10,684 nt of DNA from Thoreauomyces humboldtii (taxonomy: Eukaryota > Chytridiomycota > Chytridiomycetes > Spizellomycetales > Powellomycetaceae), in contig JADGJA010000788.1 of NCBI GenBank assembly GCA_027596035.1, positions 1 to 10,684 on the forward strand, written 5' to 3'. The translations under genes were made by a program, and so were the position numbers. Within the stretch, counting starts at the first letter, position 1. Every line of letters starts with the position of its first letter. Shown here in pieces: positions 8,521-10,684 of the stretch. Below the pieces are notes generated by a model. The model was not told the DNA's origin. It worked only from the letters and a program-made list of their open reading frames with translations, and made no database searches.

Positions 8521-8639
8521 TGTTGGCGGGGATAGGTCATTTTACCCACTGTTTCACCTGCGCCTCTGTCTGGCGTACCCAGACACACATAGCAGGAGCA
8601 CAGCCACTCCTCAGATAGTGTTCTTTCCCCTCAGTTCTC
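8521..8639 (+). mobile_element. Partial LTR, inverted relative of the 7288-7436 LTR
   Basis: Begins TGTTGGCGGGG and follows the minus-strand copy for about 119 bases with about 14 differences, most of them transitions. It then loses similarity before the CCAACA end is reached, so the right terminus is missing or diverged. Orientation is opposite to the copy at 7288-7436, giving an inverted pair about 1.1 kb apart. Confidence 0.65.
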
Positions 8640-8742
8640 TTTGTTGAGCAGACCCGTTGAGGGGAGAGCTCGGCACTGTTGACGGACACATTGTTTGAGC
8701 ACCGATCGTAGTCTCCGCAGAGATGGTGTGGGTGCCTGACAT
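8617..8742 (-). pseudogene. Possible copia gag N-terminus
   Basis: A minus-strand ATG at 8742 opens about 41 codons (MSGTHTISAETT at the start, Ser/Thr-rich) that end at a TGA soon after entering the inverted LTR fragment. It follows an LTR-like, TATA-containing stretch, the place where gag would begin, and its composition resembles copia gag starts. No conserved gag domain is present in so short a piece, so this is a weak call. Confidence 0.3.
8642..8655. repeat. 14-bp direct repeat, right copy
   Basis: Exact copy of 8180-8193 at the other end of the 8194-8641 block. It lies inside the possible gag start on the minus strand. Confidence 0.5.
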
Positions 8743-9167
8743 TCTTGCTAACAATGTTGCTGGGAAGCCTCAGATACTGATGAAGCCACGCCTTGGCGGT
8801 GACGGCAGCTTGACGGGTTCCGGGAGGAGAGGACAGCGTCCTTGGTTGGCAGGTGTTGGCTGCCGGATTGGTGCCCCGGAAGGATGACGAGGCTGGAAAA
8901 TGATAACCTTACAATGTAGTGAGAGTACAGTGTAAGCTCTGCCGTGTTATTGTGAAAGTCCTTGAAGAAAAGAGGGAGGGGAATGCCGATCAGGGTGCTT
9001 TATATCCTGGAAGTCGTCCCTCCCCAGAGGTCTCGGTTCGGCCGCTGGCAGATCCCTGGCTTGGCTGGTACTGGCTGCGTATGGCGCAGCCATCCATTTG
9101 TCATACCGGGAACAACCAGAGCTTGTCCGAGTAGAAACAGAAAGAAGAGAAAAAGAAGAAAGAGTGA
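8743..9167 (-). mobile_element. LTR-like / 5' leader stretch of a copia element
   Basis: On the minus strand this lies between a pol 3' end (9478-9168) and a possible gag start (8742), the position of a shared LTR and leader. It has TATAAA at 9004-8999 followed by a pyrimidine-rich stretch, and an upstream perfect hairpin GGCTGCG-TATGG-CGCAGCC (9073-9091). A purine run on the plus strand covers about 9134-9164. I could not fix the TG...CA limits or a standard primer-binding site, and the sequence does not recur after copy 1 of the pol end. Confidence 0.4.
8999..9004 (-). promoter_or_regulatory. TATA box in LTR-like stretch
   Basis: TATAAA on the minus strand, about 260 bases upstream of the possible gag ATG at 8742, fits a U3 promoter driving the copia element. 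It is supported only by its position and motif. Confidence 0.4.
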
Positions 9168-9478
9168 CGAAAGGTGGGAACTATCTAAACTAGGTCTAGT
9201 GGAGAACTGCGCCTCCTGAAGTAGGGCCTTGTACGTTCTCGCCTGTTTCACTCAACTGTCCCCTCAAGCGAGAGTTGTCGCTGGTGAAGTGGACCTCCAT
9301 ATCCTTGCTTGTATCGAGACGCCAGATACCCATTGTGTCCTTGTGCTTTTTGAAAGCGGGCCTTGAGAGAAGGCTTCGTCATGATGTTGGCGGTCATATC
9401 CGCGGTAGCCTTGTACGTGAAGACGATGGTTCCCTCGGAAACCTTCTCTCCAAAGAAGTGGTGTCGCACGCCGATATG
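9168..9478 (-). pseudogene. Ty1/copia pol 3' end, RNase H C-terminal part, copy 2
   Basis: Minus-strand reading enters at GVRHHFFGEKVSEGT and passes TYKATADMTANIMTKP, then shifts frame relative to copy 1 at about 9360-9372 (GGTAAAGG in copy 1 against GAGAGAAGG here). It therefore lacks the normal C-terminus. The upstream side is cut in mid-domain at 9478/9479 by unrelated fibre-like sequence. It is the second half of the direct repeat with 6891-7198. Confidence 0.85.
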
Positions 9479-10605
9479 TTGATCAACTGGAAACCGGCAT
9501 TTGTGTCACTTGTTGGTGATTTTACTCCAATGGAAAGCGACTTGTTCATACCTATTCCACCTGCAACTTGAAGAGCCCGTGTTATAGGATAAAATGCATT
9601 GGTTGTGTTCAGCAATTGTAACGCTCCAGAAACTGTTGATAAACCATTCACAGTCAACCCTCCGTTTAGCAATACATTTCCACTAGCAACCTGAAGCGCA
9701 TAAGGATTAGTTATCGTGGTATTTGTACCAGCAATTGGAGCACCAAAGATGTAAACAGTAGCAGCCGCTGTCCTAACTACACCTGTGTTCGTCGCAGTCA
9801 ATGTTGGAGCATTGATTGAATTGTATTGAAGACTTGTCGCGTTTGTTCCAGATGCAGCCGTTGTCGAGTCCAAAAGAGTGCTTGTTGCTTGATTTATATA
9901 TGTTCCAACAAAGAGCGATTTACCAACTGCCAAGCCACCTGCCACCTGCATTGCTCCTGATGTTGCAGAGACGAGTCTGTTGTCAAAAGAATTTGCATAG
10001 AAGGAATAGCTGATGCTACAATCAAATTCGCACTTGTCGCGCTTGTAAAGTACATATTCCCACTGTATGGTGCCGAAGTGGACACGCATCCGATTCCGAT
10101 GAATCCAACTGCACCTCCTGTAGAATTTGCAAACTGAATACTCGAATAACCATTTGCTGACAAGTTTTGAATACGAACTGCATCAGTTGCGGATGTTGTC
10201 TGGAATACATGCTGACCAGTTGAAGATGCTCCAACGAACAGACTTTTTCCAATTGCTACCCCTCCCGAGACTTGAAGCGCACCTGTTGTTACAGAAGATG
10301 AGTCTGTCGTCTGCGGGATATTGACACTGCCTCCTTGAGTGACCAACTGGATAGGTTTGGACCCCGTGGCTAAAATTGTCATGGCATCTTGATTGTATCC
10401 TGCCAAGCCACTTCCATCAAGTCCTAGATAGCCGCCAATACCGCTCGTCGTGTTCTTAAAGTATAGGGAAGTCTACGAAGTACCGCTTCCAATAATCTGA
10501 CTAATAATCCCAGTTCCAGTCAGAGTCAACGATGTCAAACCTTGCGTAGGAGAGAGTGAAATGTTAACTCCTGAAACGCTAAAAGCAGATGAGAATGTTA
10601 GATTG
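9479..10605 (-). pseudogene. Virus-like repeated fibre/tail protein fragment, decayed
   Basis: The minus strand encodes a Gly/Ser/Thr/Asn-rich, beta-structured protein. A block of the type GALQVSGGVAIGKSLFVG occurs at 10283-10230 and again at 9957-9904 and 9579-9526 with substitutions; a looser copy (YALQVASGN...GGLTVNG) lies at about 9706-9643. Between them are GYLGLDGSGLAGYNQDA and TGSKPIQLVTQGG segments. Such repeats are known to me from large Nucleocytoviricota genomes and from phage tail fibres, not from fungal proteins; this attribution is from memory of the pattern and not from a search. A TAG stop (10475-10473) interrupts the frame and a probable one-base deletion at 9969/9968 shifts it. 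The DNA is AT-richer (42-45% GC in two lines counted) than the fungal genes. The left end is sharp at 9478/9479; the right end is uncertain, about 10605. It has no start or stop of its own, so only an internal part is present. Confidence 0.6.
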
Positions 10606-10684
10606 TTCTGTGAGCATGGCTGGGCCGCCAGGACACCGACATGGGACTATGATGAGGGAAGTGAAGCTTAGCTGTATTCAGGGA
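10606..10684. other. Right flank of the fibre-like segment, origin unclear
   Basis: The last 80 bases appear GC-richer again around 10617-10645 and no longer give the Gly/Ser/Thr/Asn-rich fibre pattern on the minus strand, though the frame stays open for a while. They may be host or transposon sequence beyond the insertion, but the stretch is too short to identify. Confidence 0.3.

Noticed and set aside
8163..8618. Plus-strand 151-residue frame as a gene
   Set aside because: It crosses from antisense of the reverse transcriptase through the unidentified block into an LTR-like sequence, so it is a composite chance frame.
9134..9164. Plus-strand purine run as the polypurine tract of the copia element
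   Set aside because: The copia pol is on the minus strand, so its polypurine tract should be purine-rich on that strand; orientation is wrong.
9394..9478. Continuation of the fibre frame into copia DNA as one protein
   Set aside because: Past 9479 the frame reads the copia sequence out of its own frame; the fusion is a by-product of the junction.
9526..10283. CRISPR-like array
   Set aside because: The 54-base blocks are unevenly spaced, only moderately similar at DNA level and in coding frame, so they are protein repeats.

Overview
The window looks like nuclear DNA of a fungus, most likely a basidiomycete. The genes are GC-rich (a coding line I counted, 5701-5760, is about 65% GC). They carry short spliceosomal introns (66-101 nt) and encode typical fungal secreted and metabolic proteins. 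I could not fix the genus; a smut-like relative (Ustilaginomycotina) is only a guess from gene style.

Left part, 1-6304, four intact host genes. (1) A GPI-anchored, Ser/Ala-rich cell-wall protein with a Kre9/Knh1-like domain (473-1218, +, two exons). (2) A secreted guanyl-specific ribonuclease of the N1/T1 family with an unusual Thr/Glu repeat tail (2092-2691, +, no intron, TATA box at 2017). (3) A nitronate monooxygenase (2-nitropropane dioxygenase family), which I rebuilt as three exons on the minus strand (2910-4142); its first intron is of the rare GC-AG type. (4) A wax ester synthase/diacylglycerol acyltransferase-like enzyme (4657-6304, +, three exons), whose catalytic HHxxxDG motif is assembled across an intron. 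Genes 3 and 4 are divergent and share a 514-bp spacer with a cluster of GTACC motifs and a long pyrimidine tract. Genes 2 and 3 converge.

Middle part, about 6890-9478, a retrotransposon graveyard. Ty1/copia reverse transcriptase and RNase H pieces lie on the minus strand, broken by stops, frameshifts and deletions. The pol 3' end is present twice as a direct repeat (6891-7198 and 9168-9478, about 93% identical by eye). A short LTR with TGTTGG/CCAACA ends (7288-7436) sits inside the RNase H region, and an inverted partial relative of it lies at 8521-8639. Between the second pol end and the reverse transcriptase is a TATA-containing, LTR-like stretch and a possible gag start.

Right part, 9479 to about 10605, is the most surprising. 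The sequence changes abruptly in mid-codon of the copia RNase H to AT-richer DNA (42-45% GC in two lines counted). On the minus strand this encodes a repeated beta-structured, fibre-like protein of a kind I associate with giant viruses (Nucleocytoviricota) or phages. It carries an in-frame stop and a one-base frameshift, so it reads as a decayed fragment. It could be an endogenous viral element captured next to a retrotransposon, or an assembly chimera; reads across 9478/9479 would decide.
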